Of a DNA stretch of 64,000 nucleotides, positions 25,158 through 33,608 are shown piece after piece. Each line of letters begins with the position of its first letter. Position 1 is the first letter of the stretch. The position numbers and the translations under genes are program-made. This stretch comes from an uncultured Chlamydiaceae bacterium (GTDB taxonomy: Bacteria > Chlamydiota > Chlamydiia > Chlamydiales > Chlamydiaceae), in assembly GCA_937884635.1 (NCBI GenBank), contig CALGBW010000008.1:13015-77014 (forward strand), read 5' to 3'. Under the pieces are notes generated by a model. That model was given only the letters and a program-made list of their open reading frames with translations, made no database searches and was not told where the DNA came from.

Positions 25158-27372
25158 ACTCTTGTTCCTCTACATCTCGCACGGAGAGCTCACGGGAGGA
25201 GGTTTGTTCCCGGGCGGTTTTGATCGCCTGTTCGCCAGCAGCAATTGCTTCTTGGAATTCCCTTCCTTCTCCAGGTCGAGCAGATAAAAACGCTTCTTCT
25301 TGACGTTCTTCTTGTTCAACAGGATTGTCTAAAATCTTAGGAGTAATGAATACAAACATTTCTGTTTGTGTATTTGTCGTAGAGTCCATTCCAAACAGCT
25401 TGCCGATACCTGGGATCTCCCCTAAGAAAGGAATGCCATCTTGTGAATCAGATGAATGTTTGCAACGCAGCCCTCCGATGATGACGGTTTCTCCGTCTGC
25501 AATACGCACCTTGTTGGTAATATTTCTGCGCGTCACATCAGGCCGTTCTTGCGTATTCTTCCCTGTAGAGTCAAAGGTAATATCCGTTTCTAACGTGATA
25601 TAGCTCTTGCCATCTTCTTCTCCGATGTTGATCACAGGGAGGATTTTAATCATAATCCCGTATTGCGCGCGGTTGTACTGTAAACGATCTTTTTCTGAGG
25701 CGACAGCTATGGACATCTCTTCTACAATAGCAATGCGAGCAGGAGTTTGGTTCATAGTCACAACCGATGGACTCGCATTGATACGGACATCTTCCTGAGA
25801 CATGAGGAATTGGTATGCAAAATCGTAACTCGGGACTAAAGCACCCCCTGCGCCCTTGAATAAGAACTCTAAAATTCCTGAGCTTGCCCAAGATAAGGAA
25901 GCAGAGCCTTTCTTACAGACCTCTTCTCCTAATCGTAGAAGGTTTAATCCCGAACGATGTTGGTTAGAGAGTTTTCTTTCGAAGAGCAAGACCTCTATAC
26001 GCACCATTTTTTTCGGTATGTCTAATTTTTTCAGCAGAAGCTTAATCTGTGGTAGGGCCTCACGTTCAATCACCATGATCAGAGTGCCCGTTTTTGAATC
26101 TGCAATGAAACTCCCATACTTCACAGATCCCTCTTTTGGCGTGATATCTGCGGAGGTATCGATATGAATAGCAGAGGAAACAGAAGCAGCAGGGGCTCCT
26201 CCCATTGTAGCGGGCTGTGAGAAAATATCATGCACCTGGGAGAGTAATGCTGCAAGCTCTTGGGGATCTGAGTGTTTGACGTTGTACCAGAACACCATTT
26301 TATCAGAGGGATTTTCAATTCCCCCTTCAAGGTTTTTAATTAGGTCAATAGCCTTATAAACAAGAGTAGCTGTTCCACTTAAAAATAGGGACTTCCCTTG
26401 ATTTTGCAAGGGGACGACTTTGAGTCCTGATGCGGATACATCCTGTTCTTTAAGAAAATCTTCTCGGAAGGCTGCTTTTAAAATAGCCACCATTTCCGTT
26501 GGGTCTATTTTTGTCAGTGGAACGATACGATATTCTTGGTTAACACTGTCTGCTTGGATGAAATCATAGATTTTAAGCAGTTCGCTGAGCTCTCCTACAG
26601 TTCCAAATAGCCAGAGTTTTCCACCAATCACATCAATTTGAATGGTGTCATTATTAGCGAATTTTTTTAACGCTTGTGCATCCGCACGTACATCTATGTT
26701 TTTAGATGAGAGAATAAATCCGATGTAGGAATTAGGAGGAAGGATTTCTAGATCTTTTTTTGCTGAAAAAACACCAAGAACTCCAGTTCCCTCCTGACGT
26801 GTATTATATAGTTCTCGAATCCAAGGGCTCACTTCTCGGATACCAATGCCAAGCCTAGCTAAAAGCGTCGTTAAGCATTCCTCAAAACCTTCTTTAGGAA
26901 TCATAAATTTTGAATAGGAAGAGAGCTTGATATTTCCTATTTGTGAAGGGATCAGGTAGATAATATGGTCGGAGCCATAGTCCGCAACTAGATTATAGAT
27001 TGTCGTTTCAGCCTGACTCCAAAGAGCATAATCATTGGGATTGCCACCACGTTCGGTTATTTCAGCAACCCAAAGCTCTTCCATATGTTTCAAATGGTTT
27101 TTGACCTGCTGCAACCGATATTTGAGATCCTCCCACTGAGCTGTATCTGTGCAGCCGGAAGATTGCAAAGACATAGCCTCTTCATATAGCTGTTTTAGTT
27201 GATGGTTAGATTCGCGCATGTCTGCATTGAATGAAGAGAGGAAAGGCGCGTATTCTGACGCTCCAGAATCCTGCTGCAATGCCGTTTTTTTCTCAGAGAT
27301 TGTCAAAGCATAGCCCTGAGAGCAGCAGGTTAAGCTGAATACACAGATAAATGGATATCCCCAAAAACGCAT
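25144..27372 (-). CDS. gspD: Type II secretion outer-membrane secretin GspD
   Basis: 742 residues with a signal peptide (FICVFSLTCCSQGYA), a helical N-terminal extension not typical of GspD (about 25-180), N-domains (for example VPLTKIDPTEMVAILKAAF and YNVKHSDPQELAALLSQV) and a C-terminal secretin domain. That domain has the conserved signature around VIIGGLRCKHSSDSQDGIPF and LGEIPGIGKLFG. It forms the outer-membrane channel. The C-terminal tail is acidic and Glu-rich. It starts immediately after the CT573-like gene. Confidence 0.93.
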   Translation of the reverse strand: MRFWGYPFICVFSLTCCSQGYALTISEKKTALQQDSGASEYAPFLSSFNADMRESNHQLKQLYEEAMSLQSSGCTDTAQWEDLKYRLQQVKNHLKHMEELWVAEITERGGNPNDYALWSQAETTIYNLVADYGSDHIIYLIPSQIGNIKLSSYSKFMIPKEGFEECLTTLLARLGIGIREVSPWIRELYNTRQEGTGVLGVFSAKKDLEILPPNSYIGFILSSKNIDVRADAQALKKFANNDTIQIDVIGGKLWLFGTVGELSELLKIYDFIQADSVNQEYRIVPLTKIDPTEMVAILKAAFREDFLKEQDVSASGLKVVPLQNQGKSLFLSGTATLVYKAIDLIKNLEGGIENPSDKMVFWYNVKHSDPQELAALLSQVHDIFSQPATMGGAPAASVSSAIHIDTSADITPKEGSVKYGSFIADSKTGTLIMVIEREALPQIKLLLKKLDIPKKMVRIEVLLFERKLSNQHRSGLNLLRLGEEVCKKGSASLSWASSGILEFLFKGAGGALVPSYDFAYQFLMSQEDVRINASPSVVTMNQTPARIAIVEEMSIAVASEKDRLQYNRAQYGIMIKILPVINIGEEDGKSYITLETDITFDSTGKNTQERPDVTRRNITNKVRIADGETVIIGGLRCKHSSDSQDGIPFLGEIPGIGKLFGMDSTTNTQTEMFVFITPKILDNPVEQEERQEEAFLSARPGEGREFQEAIAAGEQAIKTAREQTSSRELSVRDVEEQEYDGR

Positions 27373-28647
27373 TTATGCTCCTCCGCAATGGTTTTTCGGC
27401 TTTTCAGTTGACTGGCTTACATCCCCATGAACAGTTTGTTTGAGTGGTAAAGAAACAGATTCAACAAGGGTTCTTTGTGCATTGAATACATGCCCTTTCA
27501 GAACGAAATTCTTATCAGTCTTTTCAATGCGATCAAAAATGAACAAGGGACTTTGGATTTTTCCAGAAAGGAAGTCTTCTAATTGCTGTATAGAAGACAT
27601 TTTCTCCCAACCTTTCTTCCCATGTACAATCCAGTCTTCTGGTGATAAAATGAAACGTTCTCCGCCAATGCATACAATGGGTTTAGTCCATGTATGCATG
27701 CCTACAAACTCAATCTCTTTCAGAAGTTCTACAAATTCTAATGGCGATGTGGCCATTTTCACGAGATTGATTTGCTGATGTTGTAATCCTCCAACATTCC
27801 ACACCACAAGAGAGAATAGCTTATCATCAACATGTTGTACCTCTAGAAGGGGAACTTCCGTACTCTCTCCATGAAAATCACCACATGAAGACCAACGCTC
27901 CCCATCCCATAACAAAATGTCTCCTTGAGCAAGATAACGATGGTAGCTGTCTCCTGAAGGAGAGATGAATTCTATACGATCTTTATCTGCCTTATCCACA
28001 AACTCTTCTCCTCCATGCATGGCTAGGAATTTATCTACACCTAAGCGGCGCATTTTCTGCTTGATGGCAAAACTTGGATCTACCCGCAAGCCTCCGATTT
28101 CCCAGTCACTATCATCTCGAGGGGTTGTGGTTAGAACAAAGGATGAAGTCTGAGGTTTTTGTTGCCCTTGTTCGGATTGGCTTGGTTGTAGGCAAACTGT
28201 GACGTGCAGTTGGTTTTGGTCCCCTCGAACAGGGCGACATTCTATCCATAAACGAGAGGGCTCATGTACCGGAGAAAATTCTATTTCTCCCTTTCCTGTT
28301 GGTTTGGGTTGTAAATAAATTTTTTCTCCAGCTTTAGTTGTTAAAGAGATTTTTGATGGCAAAAATTTAATAAAGGCCGTGGGTTCTGTTGCATCAGGGC
28401 GACCATTTTTCCCTAAAAACAAGATGGCTTGATGCAAATCTGGTAAAGATTCATTGATTTCAGGCGCCATTAGCGACCACCCACCAGTAAGAGAAGGAGT
28501 CGTTAGGGTCGTACGCTTTGCACTCTGTTCCAGCTCAAAGAACTGCGACATTTGATAAAAATTGGTCATTTCTTTGTCCCTAAACGTTAACCACAGGGAT
28601 GTAGAGATGCCTATGACACTGTAAATAAGACAAGCAATTCGGTACAT
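27373..28647 (-). CDS. CT573-like bitopic protein upstream of gspD
   Basis: 424 residues with one N-terminal membrane segment (YRIACLIYSVIGISTSLWL) and a long predicted periplasmic domain rich in beta-type sequence. No known domain is recognisable. It directly precedes gspD (stop and start adjacent), the place where other type II systems encode GspC, a bitopic inner-membrane protein that contacts the secretin. I infer a GspC-like role from position and topology only; the size is larger than typical GspC. It lies about 90 bp downstream of pepP. Confidence 0.75.
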   Translation of the reverse strand: MYRIACLIYSVIGISTSLWLTFRDKEMTNFYQMSQFFELEQSAKRTTLTTPSLTGGWSLMAPEINESLPDLHQAILFLGKNGRPDATEPTAFIKFLPSKISLTTKAGEKIYLQPKPTGKGEIEFSPVHEPSRLWIECRPVRGDQNQLHVTVCLQPSQSEQGQQKPQTSSFVLTTTPRDDSDWEIGGLRVDPSFAIKQKMRRLGVDKFLAMHGGEEFVDKADKDRIEFISPSGDSYHRYLAQGDILLWDGERWSSCGDFHGESTEVPLLEVQHVDDKLFSLVVWNVGGLQHQQINLVKMATSPLEFVELLKEIEFVGMHTWTKPIVCIGGERFILSPEDWIVHGKKGWEKMSSIQQLEDFLSGKIQSPLFIFDRIEKTDKNFVLKGHVFNAQRTLVESVSLPLKQTVHGDVSQSTEKPKNHCGGA

Positions 28648-28727
28648 ATTTAGGGAAAAATAAAAATAAAATAACTAATTAATGAAAAAAAATCAAATAA
28701 AGCTAAATTATCCTCGCTCGAGTTTAT

Positions 28728-28753
28728 ATACCTATTATTTAAATAATAGGTAT
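28728..28753. promoter_or_regulatory. 26-bp perfect palindrome at the pepP stop codon
   Basis: ATACCTATTATTT (28728-28740) followed directly by AAATAATAGGTAT (28741-28753): 13 bp each side with no spacer, overlapping the pepP stop codon and about 80 bp upstream of the CT573-like gene that starts the gsp operon. It could be a dimeric DNA-binding site or a terminator stem. Perfect symmetry is seen; function is inferred. Confidence 0.5.
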
Positions 28754-29806
28754 TTCTTTAGAGATAGGTCTGTTTGTCAAACTAATATTTTCATTATTAG
28801 TAATAAGCAGGGTGTCTTCTAAACGAATGCCACCGATCCCAGGGAGATACACACCAGGTTCTACGGTTACTGTCATGCCCTCTTGTAGGATTTCTTCACT
28901 TTGAGCGTTGAGCCTGGGGTATTCATGGACATTGCGTCCTACCCCATGACCCGTTCCATGTATGAAATACTGATCGAGTTGATAGTGATTGAGCACGCGT
29001 CGCACTTCATTATGTACCTCTTGACAGCGTTTCCCTGCTAGACATAGGGCTATGCCAGCTTCTTGAGCCTCTGCAACGGCTCGATACCCTTCTATCAATC
29101 GGGAATCAGGCTGACCCCAGGCAACCGTACGTGTCATATCAGAACAATATCCATGATAGAGAACACCGATATCAATTAATACGATATCCCCTTTGCGTAA
29201 CGGGCGATCCGTAGTTAATGCGTGAGGGAAGGCGGCGTGTTCTCCGAAGGCAATGATTGGTGAGAAAGAGGTTCCCTCTGCACCAGCTTTATCCCAAAAG
29301 ATTTTTAGAAGGCGGACAACTTCTCTTTCTGTAATCCCTTCTTGTAATAAAGAGAGTACGTGATCATAACCTTCAGATCCTAGGTTGGCAGCGTCACGCA
29401 TTCTCTCGATTTCTTCAGAACTTTTGATACTACGTAATCTCTCAGCAAATTGTACTTGAGGGATAAGAGCACAGCCGAATTTCTCCCAGGATTGATGGCG
29501 TTGGTAGGACGTATGTTGGCTATCAAAGCCTACACGTGTGTAACCAGCTTTTTGTATGTATGCAAGTAAGGCTGCATTGACATCCTGATCACAGAAGATC
29601 AAGGGCAATTGGGATAAAGAAGCATATAAAGCATGGTCCATAGGGGAGACAAAAAATACACTACTAGTTTTGCTTATAAGTAGTGTCCCTGAGACCGCTT
29701 CATCATAAAGGAAGTAACCAATATCTTCTGGTCTTTCTATGATACAGGCGTCTAAATGCTGAGCTGCTAAAGCTGCTTGTGCACGTTGTATTCGGTTGGG
29801 AACCAT
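28739..29806 (-). CDS. pepP: Xaa-Pro aminopeptidase (M24 family)
   Basis: 355 residues; a metal-dependent aminopeptidase that removes the residue before proline. The N-terminal creatinase-like domain (about 1-130) precedes the pita-bread catalytic domain. Metal ligands are visible in IDIGVLYHGYCSDMTRT (two Asp), FIHGTGHGVG (His), VTVEPGVYLPGIGG (Glu) and RLEDTLLI (Glu). It is the first gene of the leftward pepP-CT573-gsp block. In C. trachomatis pepP adjoins mutL, whereas here it adjoins sctT. Confidence 0.94.
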   Translation of the reverse strand: MVPNRIQRAQAALAAQHLDACIIERPEDIGYFLYDEAVSGTLLISKTSSVFFVSPMDHALYASLSQLPLIFCDQDVNAALLAYIQKAGYTRVGFDSQHTSYQRHQSWEKFGCALIPQVQFAERLRSIKSSEEIERMRDAANLGSEGYDHVLSLLQEGITEREVVRLLKIFWDKAGAEGTSFSPIIAFGEHAAFPHALTTDRPLRKGDIVLIDIGVLYHGYCSDMTRTVAWGQPDSRLIEGYRAVAEAQEAGIALCLAGKRCQEVHNEVRRVLNHYQLDQYFIHGTGHGVGRNVHEYPRLNAQSEEILQEGMTVTVEPGVYLPGIGGIRLEDTLLITNNENISLTNRPISKEIPII

Positions 29807-29953
29807 GGGTCAAATCCTAGCATTGTAAAAAATTTTGTGGCATTTTAGCTAGGAGATCACCACAACTCAACAACTTTTCGTGAGAAGAACGTGATTCTTC
29901 ATAATAGGGTTCAGAGGTAGGCAAGGATAGTAGATGATTAAGCAGAGGAACGC

Positions 29954-30823
29954 TTAAAAGACTTGTGATTTCACTCCTAGTAGGATAACAGGCGCTTCTT
30001 TGAACCAGGCTAGTGTGAAGTAATCGATTTGCTTCATGATAAACCACCAGGACAGGGTTAAAAAGAGGAGACCCATAAAGGCTTTTAACGCCGATAAGAG
30101 GTAGATGACCTGCACCTGAGGTGCCATCCTATTGATAATTCCTAAGAATAAATCGGACATTAACATAGCTACAGCAGCCGGTGCGCTGAGCTGAATGGTC
30201 ATCACTAAGCATAGCTGACACATTTTCAATAGAGAAACCCAGATAGGGGCATCCAGCATCATCATACTTTGAGGCAGGAAGGAATGAATAGGGATGACAG
30301 TAAGAGATTGCATCAACAACGAGATCACAATACGATGTCCCCCTGTTAGCCAGAAAATGATGGTAACAAAATAGTGGTAGAAGATCCCATGAGGAGAAGT
30401 CTGTTCAATGGAAATGGGGGAGGAAGCACCTTCTAATCCTTGAATCCCTTGCTGGTTTGTAATGAAAGAACCTGCTGATTGAACAGCGTAAAAGGGAAAG
30501 GCTAAAACAAAACCAACCAGGGTTCCAATGAAAATCTCTTTGATAATGAGTAAATAGAAAATATCTTGGTCCAAATAATGATGGATATATGTTTCTGAAA
30601 GGACTTGTGGGAATAAAATAGCCAACCAAGAGAGGCCAATACCAATTTTAATCGGAGAAGGGAAGAGCTTTGCCCCTAAGAAGGGTACGATAGCAAAGAT
30701 AGGTAGAAGCCGAGAAAATAGTAAAAGAAATACGGTCCATACGTAAGACGCTGGGAACCGAAAAATATAATCTATATAGGAAGAGCCAAGCCCAGATAAG
30801 ACCTCTGGAAGGGAACTAGCCAT
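29954..30823 (-). CDS. sctT: Type III secretion export apparatus protein SctT (YscT)
   Basis: A 289-residue polytopic inner-membrane protein of the FliR/SctT family, part of the R-S-T export gate. Several hydrophobic helices are visible (YVWTVFLLLFSRLLPIFAIV near 27-46; EIFIGTLVGFVLAFPFYAVQ, the conserved FliR-like segment; LSAPAAVAMLMSDLFLGIIN). It follows sctS by 6 bp and is the last gene of the sctJ-L-R-S-T operon. The C-terminal tail extends beyond the last membrane segment (FKEAPVILLGVKSQVF). Confidence 0.95.
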   Translation of the reverse strand: MASSLPEVLSGLGSSYIDYIFRFPASYVWTVFLLLFSRLLPIFAIVPFLGAKLFPSPIKIGIGLSWLAILFPQVLSETYIHHYLDQDIFYLLIIKEIFIGTLVGFVLAFPFYAVQSAGSFITNQQGIQGLEGASSPISIEQTSPHGIFYHYFVTIIFWLTGGHRIVISLLMQSLTVIPIHSFLPQSMMMLDAPIWVSLLKMCQLCLVMTIQLSAPAAVAMLMSDLFLGIINRMAPQVQVIYLLSALKAFMGLLFLTLSWWFIMKQIDYFTLAWFKEAPVILLGVKSQVF

Positions 30824-30829
30824 GATACG

Positions 30830-31114
30830 CTATTTCCATTTATAAAAATTTTGGAAGATTTGAGAGGTAAAACTATAAATCATACCACTTAGCCACCCGC
30901 CACAGATCATGAGCGTACCAAAAATCACAACTAACTTAATGGCAAAAGCAAACGTTTGTTCTTGAATCTGTGTTGCAGCCTGAAAGATAGCCACCATAAT
31001 CCCCACGATTGAAGCGAGAATAATAGGCGGAGCTGAAATGATCAAAATCAGCATTAGAGACTGATATGAGAATTCAAACAGCATGGCTTTGAAACTAGAT
31101 GCAAGAATGAGCAC
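30830..31114 (-). CDS. sctS: Type III secretion export apparatus protein SctS (YscS)
   Basis: 94 residues with two membrane helices (SLMLILIISAPPIILASIVGI and LVVIFGTLMICGGWLSGMI) joined by the conserved polar loop FQAATQIQEQTFAFAIK, the FliQ/SctS signature. The start is GTG at 31114, preceded by AGGAG at a 9-nt distance. It lies between sctR and sctT with gaps of 12 and 6 bp. Confidence 0.96.
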   Translation of the reverse strand: MLILASSFKAMLFEFSYQSLMLILIISAPPIILASIVGIMVAIFQAATQIQEQTFAFAIKLVVIFGTLMICGGWLSGMIYSFTSQIFQNFYKWK

Positions 31115-31126
31115 AGCGAATCACTC

Positions 31127-32032
31127 CTATTTAAAGCTAATCATCAATCCTTGAAGAAGTAAAGTCCACCCATCAACCATTACAACAAGCAAAAGTTTCA
31201 AAGGCAAGGAAATGGATAAAGGAGAAAGCATCATCATTTGCATAGCCACCAGGACGTTGGCAGTAACTAAGTCAATGACAAAGAACGGTAAGTAAATCAA
31301 AACACCAATCTCAAAAGCATTTTTGATTTGTCCCATGATAAAGGCAGGAATAACCACAACAAAGTCTGACGGAGTCAGCTTCTCGCGAATCTCTGGTGGG
31401 AATGTCTTTTGAGAAATTTTATAAAAACTTTGAATTTGAGGTTTAGGTGTATTACGTATCAGGAATGAGCGTAGGGGTTCTTTGGATTTGTTTAAAGCAA
31501 CGAAAATTGTTTCAGCTCCCTCAGCAGAAAATAAGTCTCGGGGAATGGCGTTGGATTCGATCCCTTTTTTCGCATCGTTGTACATAGCAACGCCAGTAGG
31601 GAACATAACGTAAATAGAGAGAATTAAAGCAATCCCGTTCAATACCTGGCTGGGGGGGGTCTGCTGAACTCCCAAGGCGTTTCTGAGTAAGACTAGTGTA
31701 ATAATAATCTTCAGGTAAGAAGTGAGCAGCATAACCAGAAATGGAGACAGCGCTAGGAAAATTAAAATAACTGCCTGAGTTGTTAAATCTGGATATGTAT
31801 CTGAAAATGCTCCTGACGCCAGATCTTGATTGCGTAAGACGTCATCAGAAGTTACCTCTCCATAACAGACTGCAGGAGGGACCTTTTTGGGCTCGTAGTC
31901 AGGTAAGGGAATAGCAACTTCTTCTGCTTGAGGTGGTCGGCATGCAGAAGGGCACGAGGGTCTTTCGCTCCCTAGACAGGGAAGAACACCTAACATAGCA
32001 ATGTATAAGAGGAAGTGGAAGACAACACGCAT
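31127..32032 (-). CDS. sctR: Type III secretion export apparatus protein SctR (YscR)
   Basis: 301 residues from the ATG at 32032. FliP/SctR family: an N-terminal signal or anchor (MRVVFHFLLYIAMLGVLPCLG), a long extracytoplasmic N-terminal insert (about 22-80) that is larger than in most SctR proteins, then LIFLALSPFLVMLLTSYLKI and LVLLRNALGVQQTPPSQVL, both highly conserved. FMIGQIKNAFEIGVL-type motif (here IMGQIKNAFEIGVLI) and MMMLSPLSISLPLKLLLVVMVDGW end the protein. It forms the core of the export gate. Confidence 0.95.
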   Translation of the reverse strand: MRVVFHFLLYIAMLGVLPCLGSERPSCPSACRPPQAEEVAIPLPDYEPKKVPPAVCYGEVTSDDVLRNQDLASGAFSDTYPDLTTQAVILIFLALSPFLVMLLTSYLKIIITLVLLRNALGVQQTPPSQVLNGIALILSIYVMFPTGVAMYNDAKKGIESNAIPRDLFSAEGAETIFVALNKSKEPLRSFLIRNTPKPQIQSFYKISQKTFPPEIREKLTPSDFVVVIPAFIMGQIKNAFEIGVLIYLPFFVIDLVTANVLVAMQMMMLSPLSISLPLKLLLVVMVDGWTLLLQGLMISFK

Positions 32033-32104
32033 AGTCAATGATTCTCGATATTCGTTATTGCTCGTTCGCCTGTTTTGGAGAAGAGGTTTCTTCAGGTTTT
32101 TGTT

Positions 32105-32716
32105 TTAGGACGCTCGAAAGGCTTTCTCTAATGCAGCGAGCTGTACATCTAATTGTGCATTGATAATACCTGATTCTGTTTCAATCACACATCCTCCTGG
32201 GGCAACCTCTTCCTTGGGAGCGATGATGAATGTCTCTGCATACTCAACAATTTTTTTCAATTCAGGACGGCTTTGCTCTATAACAGGCACGTCAGAAGGG
32301 TTTACTTGGATAAGGATTTGTTTACTCTGTGTGAGTTTTTTCAAGGATTCTGTGATAATCGAAACGATTGTTTCAGGTCGTGTTTCTAACTCTTTGCCGA
32401 TAATTTTTTTGATGCTAGCAATAGCCAAAGGAACAATTGCTTCTCTCATCTGTTCTTTTAAATCTTTCTCTTCTTTGGAAAGATTAGCTAATTGCTCACT
32501 CCAAGCTTGAGAGCCTTCTTCAAAACCCTTATCCTTGGCCTCTTGGCGTAGTTTCTCGCACTCTTCCTCTACCTCTTGCCTATATGCCTCGCAGTCCTTT
32601 TTAGTGGCTTCTAAAAGTTCTTGTGCATCAAGCAGAGCGGAAAAGGCTTCAGGGGCTAGGACTCTTGTATTTGGAGAGACTTCATCGTCTTTGGATATCA
32701 AACTAAAAAATTTCAT
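32105..32716 (-). CDS. sctL: Type III secretion stator protein SctL (YscL), possibly C-terminally frameshifted
   Basis: 203 residues from the ATG at 32716 (MKFFSLISKDDEVSPNTRV), the family-typical start. It is the FliH/SctL stator that holds the SctN ATPase. A helical, Glu-rich central part (about 35-110) leads into the conserved C-terminal domain (PLAIASIKKIIGKELETRPE, IETESGIINAQLDVQLAAL). Translation stops soon after EKAFRAS. The -1 frame continues for 19 codons as a polar tail (VLKQKPEETSSPKQANEQ) to a stop at 32055. The C. trachomatis protein, as I recall it, has a comparable Ser/Glu-rich tail. A one-base deletion near 32110 is therefore possible. Confidence 0.88.
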   Translation of the reverse strand: MKFFSLISKDDEVSPNTRVLAPEAFSALLDAQELLEATKKDCEAYRQEVEEECEKLRQEAKDKGFEEGSQAWSEQLANLSKEEKDLKEQMREAIVPLAIASIKKIIGKELETRPETIVSIITESLKKLTQSKQILIQVNPSDVPVIEQSRPELKKIVEYAETFIIAPKEEVAPGGCVIETESGIINAQLDVQLAALEKAFRAS

Positions 32717-32774
32717 TTCTTCTACAACAAGCCGAAACGGGCTGCTCCGCTTTATCATTGTTTGTATTTTGCAT

Positions 32775-33608
32775 TTACTGCACTAACACCTGAATGCATT
32801 GTTCCAATCGTTCTCTAAAATACGCATTATGTGGGCTGTTGTATGCTGATCTTAGAGTCTGTTCAACGATATACGCTCTCCCCACATCCAATCGACGTAG
32901 GAAATACCATAGGAAAGAGGCGTCTTCATTAGCCAGTGCCTGGGCAAGAAATTCTAACCCCTGTTTATGGATAAACTGAGCCAGTTCTTCATCTTGTTGC
33001 CAGGAGGAAAGAAACGCTGTAGTTTTTAAATGTAACATAGGATGCGCTTGGCAATAAGCAAGGAAAAGTTTTTCTGTATGGGAGAGCAACCTATGAATTC
33101 TAGCTATAAGGGTTTTGTCCACGACGCTACGCAGTTCTTGAGCTAAGGCATAAAGACCTAGGCAACTGATTAGAGTCATTTTTGTTTTCCCCGAGTAATA
33201 CAGAATAGCATTAAAGGGAGAGGCGGGAAGAAAAATTTCTTCGGTAATCCCTGGAGGACGAATCTTTTTACTCAACATATCTAATAGGTAAAAAGCCCCG
33301 AAACTAGAACTCCGTGTAGAAGCTACTGTTGAATCTGGAGAAAGAGGGAGTAATTCTTGCACAAGGGCATCAGGAAGCCAAGCTAAGAGCTGAGATTGCA
33401 CAACAGCAGGGAAATCCTGCATGGCAAGGTGTATCCACGTAGGGTGGATAGTCGCTAGCCAACACATAGAGAAAGACAAAGATTGAAGGGGAATATCCTC
33501 AGGATGTGGTGAGGACAAAAGAAGGTGACCTGGCAAAAACTGACCAAGGTCATCTTCCTTCGCTTGTTTCATAAGGATATCTAAAGTCCCAAAGGTATTG
33601 GCTGTCAC
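32775..33608 (-). CDS. CT560-like protein between sctJ and sctL
   Basis: 277 residues, soluble, mostly helical and leucine-rich (FSMCWLATIHPTWIHLAMQ; LLSHTEKLFLAYCQAHPM). No known domain is evident. It overlaps the sctJ stop by 1 bp and precedes sctL by 58 bp, exactly where many T3SS operons encode SctK, the small sorting-platform adaptor. I infer a SctK-like role from gene order; sequence alone does not show it. Confidence 0.8.
   Translation of the reverse strand: MTANTFGTLDILMKQAKEDDLGQFLPGHLLLSSPHPEDIPLQSLSFSMCWLATIHPTWIHLAMQDFPAVVQSQLLAWLPDALVQELLPLSPDSTVASTRSSSFGAFYLLDMLSKKIRPPGITEEIFLPASPFNAILYYSGKTKMTLISCLGLYALAQELRSVVDKTLIARIHRLLSHTEKLFLAYCQAHPMLHLKTTAFLSSWQQDEELAQFIHKQGLEFLAQALANEDASFLWYFLRRLDVGRAYIVEQTLRSAYNSPHNAYFRERLEQCIQVLVQ

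Noticed and set aside
29817..30047. 76-codon minus-strand frame overlapping the 3' end of sctT
   Set aside because: It is an out-of-frame shadow of sctT with no support of its own.
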